This document shows positions 1 to 10,186 of a stretch of 47,003 nt of DNA, in pieces. Numbering within the stretch: the first letter of the stretch is position 1; the number at the start of each line of letters is the position of its first letter. Made by a program: the position numbers and the translations under genes. The notes below the pieces were generated by a model, which had not been told where the DNA came from, did no database searches, and saw only the letters and a program-made list of their open reading frames with translations. The stretch is from Priapulus caudatus (Eukaryota; Priapulida; Priapulimorpha; Priapulimorphida; Priapulidae). The stretch is taken from assembly GCF_000485595.1 (NCBI RefSeq), contig NW_014577679.1:100406-147408 (forward strand). The letters run 5' to 3'.

Positions 1-230
1 TGGCGCGGGATGCGCTGTAGGCGGTCAGGCCTGAAGGATTGGCTGAGGGTGTGAGGGGGTGGCAGGCGGGGTTGGCGGAGGGATTGGGCCGGCTGAGCGG
101 GCGGGATGTTCCGACGGGTGGTGGGGATGTGGGCGTGGTGGTGGCGGCGGGCATGTGGGCGCTGGCGCGGGGAGCAGGGGTGGAGCTGGCGGGCAGGTCG
201 TTGCGTTACCACACCCTTCACTGCTAGGAA
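1..230. other. GC-rich non-coding stretch
   Basis: G-rich sequence dominated by GGCGGG and GGTGGTGG runs. Short open frames exist but are compositional; no domain or splice structure is recognisable. Confidence 0.4.
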
Positions 231-1225
231 TACAGCGAGTATCTTATGATGAGCGTGGTGGATGCCTAATAGACATGACTCACGCAATCATAGATACACT
301 TACAAATCCTGAATATACGTTATGAAGAGTTGAAAGATGTTACCAATGACTGCCAACGAGTACTAGATCACTCTTACAAATCACTGATAGTCGTCGTATG
401 ATAACGAGTTGGAAGATTCTAACACTATGAACTGCCACAGATACTAGATAACACTCTTACCAAATCCACTGATAGCTCGTCCTATGAGAGCAGTTGGAGA
501 TGTACCCATGACTGCACGACAACTGTACTTTGAACACTCTTACACAATCACGATAGTCTCTATGGAGAGTTGGGAGAGTACCATGACTCTGCACGCATAC
601 TAGATACACTCTTATCAATCACTGATACGTCGTCTACGGAGAGTTGGCAGACATTGCTACCATGACTGCCACGAGTACTAAGATACACTCTTACAAATCA
701 CTGATACGTCGTCTATGATGCAGTTGAAGACTGTACCATGCGGACTGCACCGAGTAGCTAGATACACTCTTACAAATCACTGATAGTCGATTATGAAGCA
801 GTTGAAGATAGTATCACTGACTGCACGGTTACTAGGATCACACTCTAATTCGCTGTTAGTGTCGGCAGGTGAGATGGAATACGGGTGTGTCGATGACTCC
901 CACATGAGCTCGTTTATCAGTAATGATGTTCGTCATGAAGGAGTTGTGATGTTCATCCATGACTCACGAATCCTCGGCACTACGCCATTATATGCGAATT
1001 TAGCGTGTGTGTAATGACTCCAATGCGCTCTTATCAATCACGCGATGCCGTCGTCATGAAGAATGGAGATGCTACCATGCTCACGAATTCATTAGATACA
1101 CTCTTATAATCACTGATTACGCTGATCATGACAGCAGGTTTGAAGATGTTCATTGACTGTACTGAATCTAGATTCACTCTCACGCATTTTCGTTTACCTT
1201 TCACGAATACGTGGACCATGAAGGC
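231..1225. repeat. noisy ~72-bp minisatellite
   Basis: A core CACTCTTACAAATCACTGAT recurs near 366, 446, 531, 603, 683 and 762, with degraded copies continuing to about 1200. Between the cores each unit carries GAGTTGAAGATGTTACC and CATGACTGCACGAGTACTA. Spacings of 72-85 bp with many single-base insertions suggest a true period near 72 bp blurred by sequencing indels. Short open frames inside it are incidental. Confidence 0.75.
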
Positions 1226-1857
1226 TATGATATCACGGCCTTCCCTAGCAACGTCGGATTTCCGCAGCCGCGGAACTGCTGACTAGTTGTTATCCACCAC
1301 CACTACACGATCCTACAAGTTGTTTTCTCCTGTTCAATACGTGACCATAAAGAGCTATCTGTATCATGGCCGTGCACTATACACCACTAGATGATCTCAA
1401 TCACGCCTAACTGTAATAGAGGTGTTCGTCCACAAACTACTGCAGTTGCTACCCTGTACGATAAAAACTATAGGTCAGCTTGCTCCTTGACGTCCTGATT
1501 CGTCGTGACGTGAAGATTTGTCGCGGACTTCACATTAAATGACGTCAGCGGCTGTAGACCGGGACTGACACAACTGGCATCTTTGCGCCTTTCCCATCTT
1601 ACACAGCACGAAACAAGGGCGCTAGAACAGTCGCAGTCACTCTCGCCGTTCGTCCGCTTTCTGCGTCAGGATGGATTGATGCTTTCGGGCGATTTTTGGC
1701 CCGCCATTCAGCGCATTCTGCGCACGGGCGGTTGAGATTGCGATTTCGTTACACCTGCTCGCTGTCGCGCGTGGGCTGCCTGATGCTGCCTGCTTGCTGC
1801 CTGCTGTGTCGCTGTGTCAAAGCAGCTGCGATATGTGTCGCCTGACACAATCACTGT
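1226..1857. other. unique sequence, no gene seen
   Basis: Ordinary complexity with no open frame of note. A perfect TGACGTCA octamer (cAMP-response-element consensus) lies at 1540-1547, about 2.2 kb upstream of the IR exon. One octamer alone is weak promoter evidence. An unrecognised upstream exon of the IR gene could lie here. Confidence 0.35.
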
Positions 1858-2108
1858 TTCTTTCTTCTCTCTCTCTCTCTCTCTCCTGTCCTCGTCTCTC
1901 TCTCTCTCACCGGCTATACTATAGACTAATCATCTATACCATATTCGAGCTATATTACTTTAATAATATATATCATATGTAATATCTATATATATCTGCG
2001 CGGCGCCCTCTCTCTTTGCTCTCTCTCTCTCCTCCTCTATCCTATTCTATCTATCCTATCTTCTATCATATCTCATCTATCTACATCTCTCCTTCTCTCT
2101 CCTCTCTC

Positions 2109-2146
<38 letters not shown>

Positions 2147-2365
2147 TCTTCTCTCTCGCTCTCTCCTGTCTCTCTCTCTCCTCTCTCTCTTCTCTCTCTT
2201 ATCTATCATCTATCTACACTCTCTCTCACGTCTCTCCTCTCTCTCTCTCTCTCCTCCTCATCTCTCTCTCTCTCTTCTCTCCTCTCTCTCTCTCTATCTA
2301 CTATCTATCTATCTATCTACATCTCTCTCTCTCTCTCTCTCTCTCTCGCTCTCTCTGTCTCTCTC

Positions 2366-2412
<47 letters not shown>

Positions 2413-2590
2413 ACTCTACATCTCATCTCTCACCGTCTCTCTCTCTCTCCTCTCTCTCTCTCCTCTCTCTCTTCCTCTCTCTCTCTATCTCTCTCTCTCT
2501 TGCTCTTTCGCTTTCTCTGTTTCTCTGTCTCTCGCTCTCTCTTGCTTTTCTCTCTCTCTCTCTCGACTCTCTCTGGTCTCTCTGCTGTCT
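1858..2590. repeat. (CT)n polypyrimidine tract with (TCTA)n segments
   Basis: About 730 bp of CTCTCT with short TCTATCTA interruptions. It creates an open frame of Ser/Leu repeats that has no protein character. Such tracts can form triplex (H-DNA) structures. Confidence 0.95.
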
Positions 2591-3040
2591 CTCCCCGCCT
2601 CTCCCCCCCCCCTCTCCTTCTGTGGGTCTCAGATCTCGGCCCTATTTCTCTCTCTCTATGAGCGTAATGGTATGCCCCTCCCCCTTCCCCTCCCCGGGGA
2701 TGAGAGGTGTGGGGGGCTTTTGCGCTCACCGGCATTGTTGGCGAGGTGTGTTCGTGTGTTCGTATCCCGTCGTTCGTTGGTCACTTCAGCACCTCTCTCT
2801 CACACACGAGACAGCTGCCGCAAGTGTGGCGAGTGTCATGAACTCTAGCTTAGTCGAGTGCTGCCCTTGTTTACTGACCAACCAGGTCGTTCGACGGACC
2901 CCAGCCCATCGCCCGGCGTCCCGGCGGAGCACCAGTACACGCCCGCTGGAATCTCCGCCGGCCGGTCGCCAGCACGACCCGACACCCTGTGCTTAGCGCG
3001 CTATTTCTATTTTGTTCGCGCCGCGCGTGCGCGCGTGCCC
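2591..3040. other. unique spacer, no gene seen
   Basis: Mixed-complexity sequence between the CT tract and the GT-rich tract. No homology is recognisable by eye. An upstream exon of the IR gene could be here but nothing supports one. Confidence 0.35.
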
Positions 3041-3558
3041 GTGCGGGTGCGTGGCCGTGTGGTCCCTGTGTGTGCGCCGCGCGGTGCGTTGTGTGTTGTG
3101 TGGTATCGTGCGTGTGTGTCGGCGTGTTTGGTGTGCGTGTCGTGCGTGTGATTGTGTGTGCCTGTCATGTGCCGGTGTGTGTGCGTGTGCGCCAACCCCT
3201 GTGTTGCTGTGACCCCGGCTACCGGTCATCACCCGTGTGTGTGTGTGTGTGTTCGTTCGCCGCGCGTGTGCCTGTAGTGTGCGTAGCGGTGCGATTGCGT
3301 CTGTTGTGTCTGTCGTTCGACGTGTGTGCTCGTATGTGCCGCGCGCGCGTGGTTGTGTGTATGTTGTGCGCAGTTGCTGTGTGTGTGATATTGCTGTGTA
3401 GTTGCCGCGCCGCCGCCGTGCGTGCGTGTGAGTCGTTTCCGTGTGCGTTGTGTGTGTGTGTGGTGTGCGTCAGCGTGGTGTGGTGTGTGTCGTGTGTTGT
3501 GTGTGTGTGTCGTTGCGCCGGCGCGGTGTGTCGTGTGTGGTGCTAGTTTTGTGCGTGT
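3041..3558. repeat. GT/CGTG-rich low-complexity tract
   Basis: A dense run of GTGTG, GCGTG and GTCGTG that gives Cys/Val/Arg-rich open frames in all + frames and His/Thr-rich frames on the - strand. It is probably intronic sequence upstream of the IR acceptor. Confidence 0.85.
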
Positions 3559-3742
3559 GTGTGTGGCCCCCGCCACCACCGCCATCACCCCCACACCCCC
3601 TGCCACCCCCGCCACCACCCCCACATCCCTCACCACCCCCGCCGCCGCCGCCACCCCCGCCGCCCTCATAAACCCCGCCACCCCCGCCGCCATCACGCCG
3701 TACAAACCGCCCATAAACGCATCCTGCGCGCGCTGCCTCCAG
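3546..3742 (+). promoter_or_regulatory. 3' splice site with a ~195-bp AG-exclusion zone (polypyrimidine tract)
   Basis: After an AG at 3545-3546 there is no AG dinucleotide until CTGCCTCCAG at 3733-3742. The stretch between is built from CCCCCGCCA-type units, almost all C with scattered A and G, and has CTCATAA at about 3664 as a possible branch site. A long AG-free C-rich tract ending in CCTCCAG is how a distant-branch-point acceptor looks. The alternative is that it encodes a Pro/Thr/Ala-rich linker, since the reading frame is open through it. Confidence 0.55.
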
Positions 3743-5080
3743 GGGGCGCCGCCGCCCGCCCGCGCGTCGCCGGAGGACGGCCTGCACGGTGCGCACCTGC
3801 GGGCGGGCTACTGGCGCTACGAGAGCACGCCGCGCACCGACCACGCCTGGTTGACCCTCAGCCGCTCGATCCTCGCCGACTTCTCGCGCTTCTACAACTT
3901 CACGTTCGACGTCGTCACGATCCCGGCCGCCGACGACGCCGTCTCCCTCGTCGCCGACGGTCGCGTCGACGTGCTGCTCAACTTCCTGACGGTGACGCCG
4001 CAGCGTCAGCGTCGCGTCACCTTCCTCTCGCCGCTCGTCAAGACGCACAAGACCTTCCTCGTGCGTCGGCCGCCGCTCGTCAGCGGTTTCACTTTCTTCG
4101 CGGCGTTTGACGTGACGACGTGGCTGACACTGCTTGCCGTCACCGTGGCGACGGCCGCGACGACCGCAGCGCTCGACGGTCGGCTCGCCCCCTGGCGGGA
4201 GCACGCGGCGGATCGCGGGGGCGGTGAGGGCTGTGCGAGCGACAGAAGGGGAAGTGCGTTGCTAGCGTACTACGCGCGGTACGTGTTCGGCTCGCTGTTA
4301 AAGCAGGGCGGGCCGCGGCTCCCGGCGGCCACACCCGCGCGCGTCATGCTAGCCACCTGGTGGTGCTTCGCGATAATCGTCGCGGCGCTGTACGGCGCCA
4401 CCATCGTCAGCCTGCTCGCCATCGCGCAAGCCAAGCAGCCGTTCACGTCGCTCGCACAACTCTCGGCAGGCGGCACTGGCGTGCAGCCCGTCGTCGTCCG
4501 CGGACAGTCAATCATCGAGCTCCTATCGTCGAGTCCCGCCGACAGCGACCTCGGTCGGCTCTGGGCGACCATCGACGGCGTAGATGGCGCCACGGTCGAC
4601 TCGATGCCGGAGGGCCTGCGGCGGAGTCTGCGCGGCGACGCGGCGATGACGGGGAACGGCGTCGAGATGGTGCTGGCGATGATGGAGGACGAGGAGGAGG
4701 TGTTGGGCCACGACGCCGCGGGGCAACCGTTCTGCCGCCTCGCGCTCTCGCCCGTGCGCTTCCTGCCCGCGAACATGGCGTGGTCGCTGCCACTCGGAAG
4801 CCCGTACGCGAGCGTGCTCGACCACGCCATGGTGCGCAGCATCGAGAGCGGACTCTTCGCCAAGTGGCTGAACGATATCTTCCCGATCTGGCTCAAGCTG
4901 TGCATGAATCACCCCGAGACGACCATGCAGACGACGGCGCTATCTATGGGCCACCTGAGCGGAACTTTCCTCGTGCTCGTGTACGGAGGCGTGGTGGCGG
5001 CGGCCGTGCTGGCAGCGGAGACGGCGTTTCACCACCTGCGCAAAGTGGGCAGGAGACATTTCTTCCAGCGGCAGGGTTAG
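3743..5080 (+). CDS. ionotropic receptor (IR/iGluR family), large 3' exon with ligand-binding domain and channel
   Basis: Ligand-gated cation channel of the ionotropic glutamate receptor superfamily, in the plasma membrane; IR-type members are chemosensory in protostomes. The exon gives 445 residues in phase 0 after the acceptor at 3742, although the frame is open back to 3422. It encodes the S1 ligand lobe (about 3770-4110), including the VTPQRQRRVTFLSPL stretch that aligns with the ligand-contacting Arg region of S1; M1 (TTWLTLLAV, about 4115-4174); a pore loop (YVFGSLLKQGG, about 4277-4310); and M3 (about 4352-4423, LYGATIVSLLAI where classical iGluRs have SYTANLAAF). S2 follows with LPLGSPYASVLDHAM and SGLFAKWL, then M4 (SGTFLVLVYGG, about 4958-5035). 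No amino-terminal (LIVBP) domain is visible, which favours a divergent IR over a classical AMPA/kainate receptor. The signal peptide must be in an upstream exon I cannot find. The exon is GC-rich and has no frameshift. The stop TAG (5078-5080) lies inside the first unit of the 98-bp repeat array. Confidence 0.88.
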   Translation, partial: GAPPPARASPEDGLHGAHLRAGYWRYESTPRTDHAWLTLSRSILADFSRFYNFTFDVVTIPAADDAVSLVADGRVDVLLNFLTVTPQRQRRVTFLSPLVKTHKTFLVRRPPLVSGFTFFAAFDVTTWLTLLAVTVATAATTAALDGRLAPWREHAADRGGGEGCASDRRGSALLAYYARYVFGSLLKQGGPRLPAATPARVMLATWWCFAIIVAALYGATIVSLLAIAQAKQPFTSLAQLSAGGTGVQPVVVRGQSIIELLSSSPADSDLGRLWATIDGVDGATVDSMPEGLRRSLRGDAAMTGNGVEMVLAMMEDEEEVLGHDAAGQPFCRLALSPVRFLPANMAWSLPLGSPYASVLDHAMVRSIESGLFAKWLNDIFPIWLKLCMNHPETTMQTTALSMGHLSGTFLVLVYGGVVAAAVLAAETAFHHLRKVGRRHFFQRQG

Positions 5081-5560
5081 TGCGCGAGTCTGCGGCGTCT
5101 ATAGGGTATACAATACTCTACCCTGTGTACCCTAACTACCCCACCCTGGGTAGGAGACACTTCCAGCGGCGGGGTCAGTGGGCGAGTCTGCGGCGTCTAT
5201 AGGGTATACAATACTCTACCCTGTGTACCCTAACTACCCCACCCTGGGTAGGAGACACTTCCAGCGGCGGGGTCAGTGGGCGAGTCTGCGGCGTCTATAG
5301 GGTATACAATACTCTACCCTGTGTACCCTAACTACCCCACCCTGGGTAGGAGACACTTCCAGCGGCGGGGGCAGTGGGCGAGTCTGCGGCGTCTATAGGG
5401 TATACAATACTCTACCCTGTGTACCCTAACTACCCCACCCTGGGTAGGAGACACTTCCAGCGGCGGGGGCAGTGGGCGAGTCTGCGGCGTCTATGTATAG
5501 GTATATACAATATCCCTAACCCTGTGTACCCCGACCCTGGTAGTCGAGACACTTCAGCAC
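5047..5560. repeat. 98-bp tandem repeat array seeded in the 3' end of the IR gene
   Basis: ATAGGGTATACAATACTCTA recurs at 5101, 5199, 5297 and 5395, with a degraded fifth copy at 5493, a strict 98-bp step. Each unit contains GGTAGGAGACACTTCCAGCG. The same sequence appears at 5047 as the last codons of the IR exon, slightly longer and with the stop codon; in later units the stop is lost (GGGTTAG versus GGGTCAG). Units 2-4 are nearly identical, implying recent amplification or homogenisation. Confidence 0.92.
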
Positions 5561-6084
5561 TCGCCGCGGTGTAGGCAAGTCACAGGGTCACCTACGTACT
5601 ACTAGTACTTATACGTACAGGACTACTAGTATCTACTACGTCGTATAGTACTGTCTAGGGAATACCCTAACCCTACCCTGTGTACCCAACTTACCATACC
5701 TGTGTCGCGCCGTCACACGACGCGTTTAGGGTATACCGTACGTTTCCCAGCGGGCACGCCGTCACGGAGACTGTCACAGTTTGACAGGTTCGACATTTCG
5801 CCGTTTGCCAATACGTGGCACTGATTGAATCATAGCCATCAATGTTCTTAAGTGGCAACAGTACTGGCAAGTCCGTCCGTATTAGAATGGTTCGATGTGG
5901 GGTTAGCGCGGTTCTAGCGGAACTTCTACGGCCGCACCCGTAGCGACGGGTTTGAGCTTCGGCCTTACACCAGGCCTAGCATTTTGGAACAGTTCAATTG
6001 CCAAGCATGTCGATATTTCGATGGTGCGCATTACGCAATTAGTGTCATTTTGTTCTGCAAGTAACTCCATGAAGGTGATCCGCG
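5561..6084. other. downstream flank with a decayed repeat copy
   Basis: CCCTACCCTGTGTACCC at about 5670 is a degenerate relic of the 98-bp unit, and direct/inverted TACTAGTA motifs lie at about 5600-5650. The rest is unique. I see no polyadenylation site I would commit to and no further gene. Confidence 0.45.
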
Positions 6085-6161
6085 TGTGTGCGTGTTGTGT
6101 GTGTGTGTCGTGTGTGTGTGCTGTGTGTGTGTGTGTGTGTGTGTGTGTCAATGTTGTGTGT

Positions 6162-6203
<42 letters not shown>

Positions 6204-6262
6204 GTGTGTGTGTGTGTGGTGTTGTGTGTGTGCGTCGGCGTGCGTGCGTGTGTGAAGTGATT
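6085..6262. repeat. (GT)n microsatellite
   Basis: About 180 bp of TGTGTG with TTGTG and GGTG interruptions. Open frames here are Cys/Val artefacts. Confidence 0.95.
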
Positions 6263-7008
6263 GTGTTTTCACCATGATTTATTCTATACCATCCATATTC
6301 ATGCATGGAGATATGTGCACACAAAATAGCACCGAAGATTTCACTAAGACAAGCTTCTCGGTACTGTGTTCCCTCACAGAACGTCACAAACACCGACCCT
6401 CAGTAGTGCTGGCGTGTAAGATACCCCGTACCCTTGCAAATCCCCGTTTCCACTCAGCATACAGACCCCCTACATTTTAATTCCCCTACAGACTCCACCT
6501 GACTTAGGTGCCCACAGTGACGCAGTAGCATCGCCACCTCGCACACAATCGAACACATCGCTCCTCGTGGCAGCGAGTGTGGCCTGTACGCATGCAGGCG
6601 GGAGTAGCTAGCATAGCTAGTAATAGTGTAGTATCAGTGTTACATGGATTGATGCAGGAATGAGGATGTAAACACTCATTGTCCGACTGCATCAGTAATC
6701 GATGAGTATCGAGTGTGAGTTTGTTATGCACGCAGCATCCAGGGAGAAAGCACCGCACCCAGACAACGACCGCATACCCCACTCGCTCCAGCCTCGCGCG
6801 CATCATCGTAATGAACTGCAGTTCAAATTTGTTTTGTTTCAGATAATTCCTTACTGAAAACTCTCTCTCCACCCCGCCCCGGCGTCATTGTATGCATCGC
6901 TAACGAACGCAAATTCACAAATGATTTATTATTGTGTTTCGGATATTTACCTCGCGCCTAACGGAGTTGGCAACGGAGGTCAATGTAATCGTCTTCGTCC
7001 GTGTGTGT
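6263..7008. other. unique sequence, no gene seen
   Basis: Ordinary complexity on both strands. A 122-codon - strand open frame (6504-6872) shows no family resemblance and no splice context, so I do not call it a gene. Confidence 0.4.
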
Positions 7009-7037
7009 GGTGTGGCTGTGTTGTGTGTGTGGTGTGT

Positions 7038-7098
<61 letters not shown>

Positions 7099-7138
7099 TG
7101 TGTGTGTGTGTGTGTGTTGTGTGTGTGTGTGGTGTGTA
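7009..7138. repeat. (GT)n microsatellite
   Basis: Near-uninterrupted TGTGTG of about 110 bp with a few GGTG breaks. Confidence 0.95.
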
Positions 7139-7149
7139 GCCTTTGGCGC

Positions 7150-7250
7150 GTCGAAGCAGCGTGAGTCAGCGAGTGGCGAGTCAGCAGCAGCCACCAGTGA
7201 GCGCAGTCAGCAGCAGCGAGTCAGTCAGCAGCCGCCACCAGCGAGGCACC
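7150..7250. repeat. short AGTCAGCAGCAGC repeats
   Basis: GAGTCAGCAGCAGCCACCAG and GCAGTCAGCAGCAGCGAGTC follow one another, a ~40-bp unit in two to three imperfect copies. Confidence 0.6.
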
Positions 7251-7354
7251 ATACATGTTAGATCTCAGCGGAATGCTGCTTCGTGAGTGCCCTCTGCTAG
7301 TTTCTTACGTAATTCACCGCCCATTATTGGATTATGCTTTGTGTTTTGTTTCTC

Positions 7355-8650
7355 CGGCTTATCAACGACCCCTCCCGCCCCATTTTCTCTATCGTGCTTC
7401 AACGACCCCCGTCACCTGCCCCTGTGTTCTCTGATTCGGCTTCATAACGACTCGCCCTCGCCTGCTCCATGTTTCTATACGGCTTATAACGACCCCCTCT
7501 CCTGCTCCATGTTTCTCTATCGTGCTATGAAGCGACCCCCTCCTGGCTCCATGTTTCTCCTATCGGGCTTATAACGCCCCCCCCTGCTCCATGTTTCTCT
7601 ATCGGCTTAATCAACGACGCCCCCCTCCCTGCTCCATTTTCTCATATCGTGCTGTAATAACACCCCCCTCCCTGCCCATTGTTTCTCTATCGGCTTATAA
7701 CGACCCCTCCCTGCTCACATGTTCTCTATCGGCGCTCTAAACGACCCCCTCTCCTGCCGACCATGTTCCTATCGGGCTATAGACGACCCCCTCCCTGCGC
7801 CATGTTTCTCTATCGGCTTATAACGACGCCCGCTCCCTGCCCCATGTGTTCTCTTAATGCGGCTTATAACGACCCCCCTGCCATGTCCTCGTTATAACAC
7901 CCGGCCTGCTTTCTTCTATCGGGCTTATAACGACCCCCTCCGCCTTGCCCCATGTTTCTCTATCGGGCTAGTAACTGACCCCCTCCCTGCCCGCATGTTT
8001 CTGCTATCGGCTTAATAAGCGAACACCCTCCCTTGCTCCATTTCTCCTATCGGGCTTATAACGAACCCCCTCGCCTGCCCCATGTTCGTCTATCGGGCCT
8101 ATAACGACCTCCTGCAGTTCCCTACGGTCAACCCCTCCCTGCTCTATGTTTTCTCTCTCGCGCTTAGCAACGACCCCCTCCCTCTGCCATGTTTCTCTAT
8201 CGGGCTTAATATACGACCCCCCTCCCTGCTCTATGTTTCTCTCTCGGGCTTATAGACGACGCCCATCCCTGCTCCATGTTTCTCTATGCGGGCCATTAAA
8301 CGACGCCCCTACCCGCTCCATGTTTCTCTATCGGCTTATAACGACCCCCTCCCTGCCCCATGTTTTCCCTATCGGCTTAATAACGAACGCTGCCTCCCTG
8401 CCCCCATGTTCTCTAGTCGGGCTGTAATAACGACCCCTCCCCCTGCTCCATGTGTTCTCTATCGGCTCTATAACGACCGCCTCCCCTGCTCTATGTTTCC
8501 CTATCGGGCTTTATAACGACCCCCTCCCTGCTCTATGTTCCTCCTATGAGGCTTATATACGACGCCCCCTCCCTGCCTCATGTTTCTCTATCGGCTTATA
8601 ACGACCCCCTCCCTGCTCCATGGTTTCTCTCTCGGCTCGGTCGGGCCATC
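7355..8650. repeat. ~41-bp minisatellite, roughly 30 copies
   Basis: The core TTTCTCTATCGGGCTTATAA followed by CGACCCCCTCCCTGCTCCATG repeats across 1.3 kb. Single-base gains and losses are frequent (CGGG/CGG, ACCCCC/ACCCC, inserted G or C), so units run 38-45 bp. Short proline-rich frames inside are compositional. The + strand is strongly pyrimidine-biased. Confidence 0.9.
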
Positions 8651-9249
8651 TGCGTCTAATATATATATTACTGTGAATGATAATAACAAGATGAATGTTT
8701 TCCATTCGTTCACCCGACAACACCCGTACTCGACAACCACAAGCCGTCAGCGCTCCTGCGTGCCACATTGGTGCGAGTATCGCATCGCATTAAGGGCCTA
8801 ACGCTTATACAGCAACGAAATGCATTGAACTGCAAACAAAACACCACAAACCCGCGACGGTTGCTCGCTCGTGTATAGTGACTGCGCTGCGTGCCTGTGT
8901 GCCATGCGTGCGTGGCAGAAGTGTGGGCGCGTGCGCAGTGTGGAGCTGCGCAGCGCAGTGTGTGCGTGCGTGTGTGAAAATTGTTTGGTAAGCAGTGCGT
9001 ACGTGGCAAGTGTGCGTGGCCGCATGCGTGCGTGCGGAGGTTGGTGTGTATGGTTGCCGTGCGGCGCGCGGCGAGAGAGCCCGTAAATAGTGTGTGGTTG
9101 CGTTGTTGGGTGTGGGAGCATAGTCCAGATTTACGGCTACTGTATGCTACTTGTTTATGGCTTAAATTTATAGTATTAACCTGTCGTTGGCCATTGTTGT
9201 TACCGTCCTTTAGAGATGCATTCAACGCTATCCTCAATTTTCGTTTAAT
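8651..9249. other. unique sequence, no gene seen
   Basis: AT-containing unique DNA with a GTGCGTGCG patch around 8900-9050. Overlapping - strand frames (8710-9237) have no domain character. Confidence 0.4.
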
Positions 9250-9352
9250 TATCTGACGAATGCCTCATCCTGCACGAATCCTATCTGACGAATACCGCTA
9301 TCTGACGAATCCTATTCTGACGAACCCTACTCTGACGAATCCCTAACTTGCC
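9250..9352. repeat. ~16-bp tandem repeat (TCTGACGAATCCTA)
   Basis: TCTGACGAAT or a one-base variant occurs five times between 9251 and 9342 at 16-48 bp spacing, with a CCTAT linker between units. Confidence 0.75.
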
Positions 9353-10161
9353 CTAACCTCGCTGACACAGTCCTATCGGCAATATGATGGCGATCGTTAC
9401 ATTTCTACACCGTAAATGCCTCGTTTTACTTACGTTCAGCATATATATATATTAATATATATATATATAATATATATAATAAATATATGTAAGTACCAAA
9501 GTGCATTCAGGGACTCGCATCGTTATGTGCATAGCTTATGTGTAACACCTAAGACAGGAATCGTTGCTAGCTATTGATTTTACGTCTACATGCTGCTTGT
9601 CGCGTTAGTGCAAAAAAAAACATCATTGCACGGTGACGTTTTACAGGTGGTGACCATTGATAATATGAAGAGCGTAACAAATACCTATGTATAGGTGTTT
9701 ATAGCTCCTTGCGATAATATTCCGTGGTGAGAACAAAGATTTCCACAGAGCACGCGGGGGGAAAATGATGCATGTACATATCTCTCTATCAGCTGCTATT
9801 AGCACGAATATAATATAATACTATATATATATATAGTTATGTAGCTATATATATACTATAATACCACGGGGTGCGTGTATAACAGTATTGGATCTCAGCA
9901 TGAAGAAGGCGTACTTTAATTCACCAATCGGAATGACGCGCTAGCGGGACGCTATTGCTGTGCCGCAAACCCCAACGTGACTTAAGGACCAATCAGATTC
10001 CGCTAGCCGGGTTTGGCCGAAAGATAGCAGAGAGGCAGAAAGCTTCGAATGAATAGACTATAGCACTTTAATTAAATAAAATTTTTTTTTTTTTTAGGGT
10101 TAGGGTAGGGTTTTTTTTTACGTGCGCTAGTAGTCATATCCTACGGTGCTTTAGTAGTCAA
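9353..10161. other. AT-rich unique DNA with TA palindromes and a short telomere-like run
   Basis: Self-complementary ATATATA blocks lie at about 9440-9490 and 9808-9862. Two similar segments, ACCAATCGGAATGACGCGCTAGCGGG near 9920 and ACCAATCAGATTCCGCTAGC near 9989, each begin with a CCAAT box. At 10082-10119 a poly-T run encloses AGGGTTAGGGTAGGG. No gene is recognisable. Confidence 0.45.
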
Positions 10162-10186
10162 NNNNNNNNNNNNNNNNNNNNNNNNN
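10162..10186. other. assembly gap, 25 N
   Basis: Exactly 25 N, the same length as the gap at 21979. Equal round lengths indicate a placeholder, not a measured gap. Confidence 0.99.

Noticed and set aside
2016-2996. 326-codon Ser/Leu-rich open frame
   Set aside because: Direct translation of the (CT)n tract; no protein-like composition outside the repeat.
4360-5202. 280-codon open frame in another + phase and - strand frames over the IR exon
   Set aside because: Shadows of a GC-rich coding exon; they are Arg/Ala/Gly-rich and lack the channel motifs seen in the chosen frame.
7355-8650. CRISPR-like array
   Set aside because: The whole unit repeats with no unique spacers, in a eukaryotic genome; it is a minisatellite.
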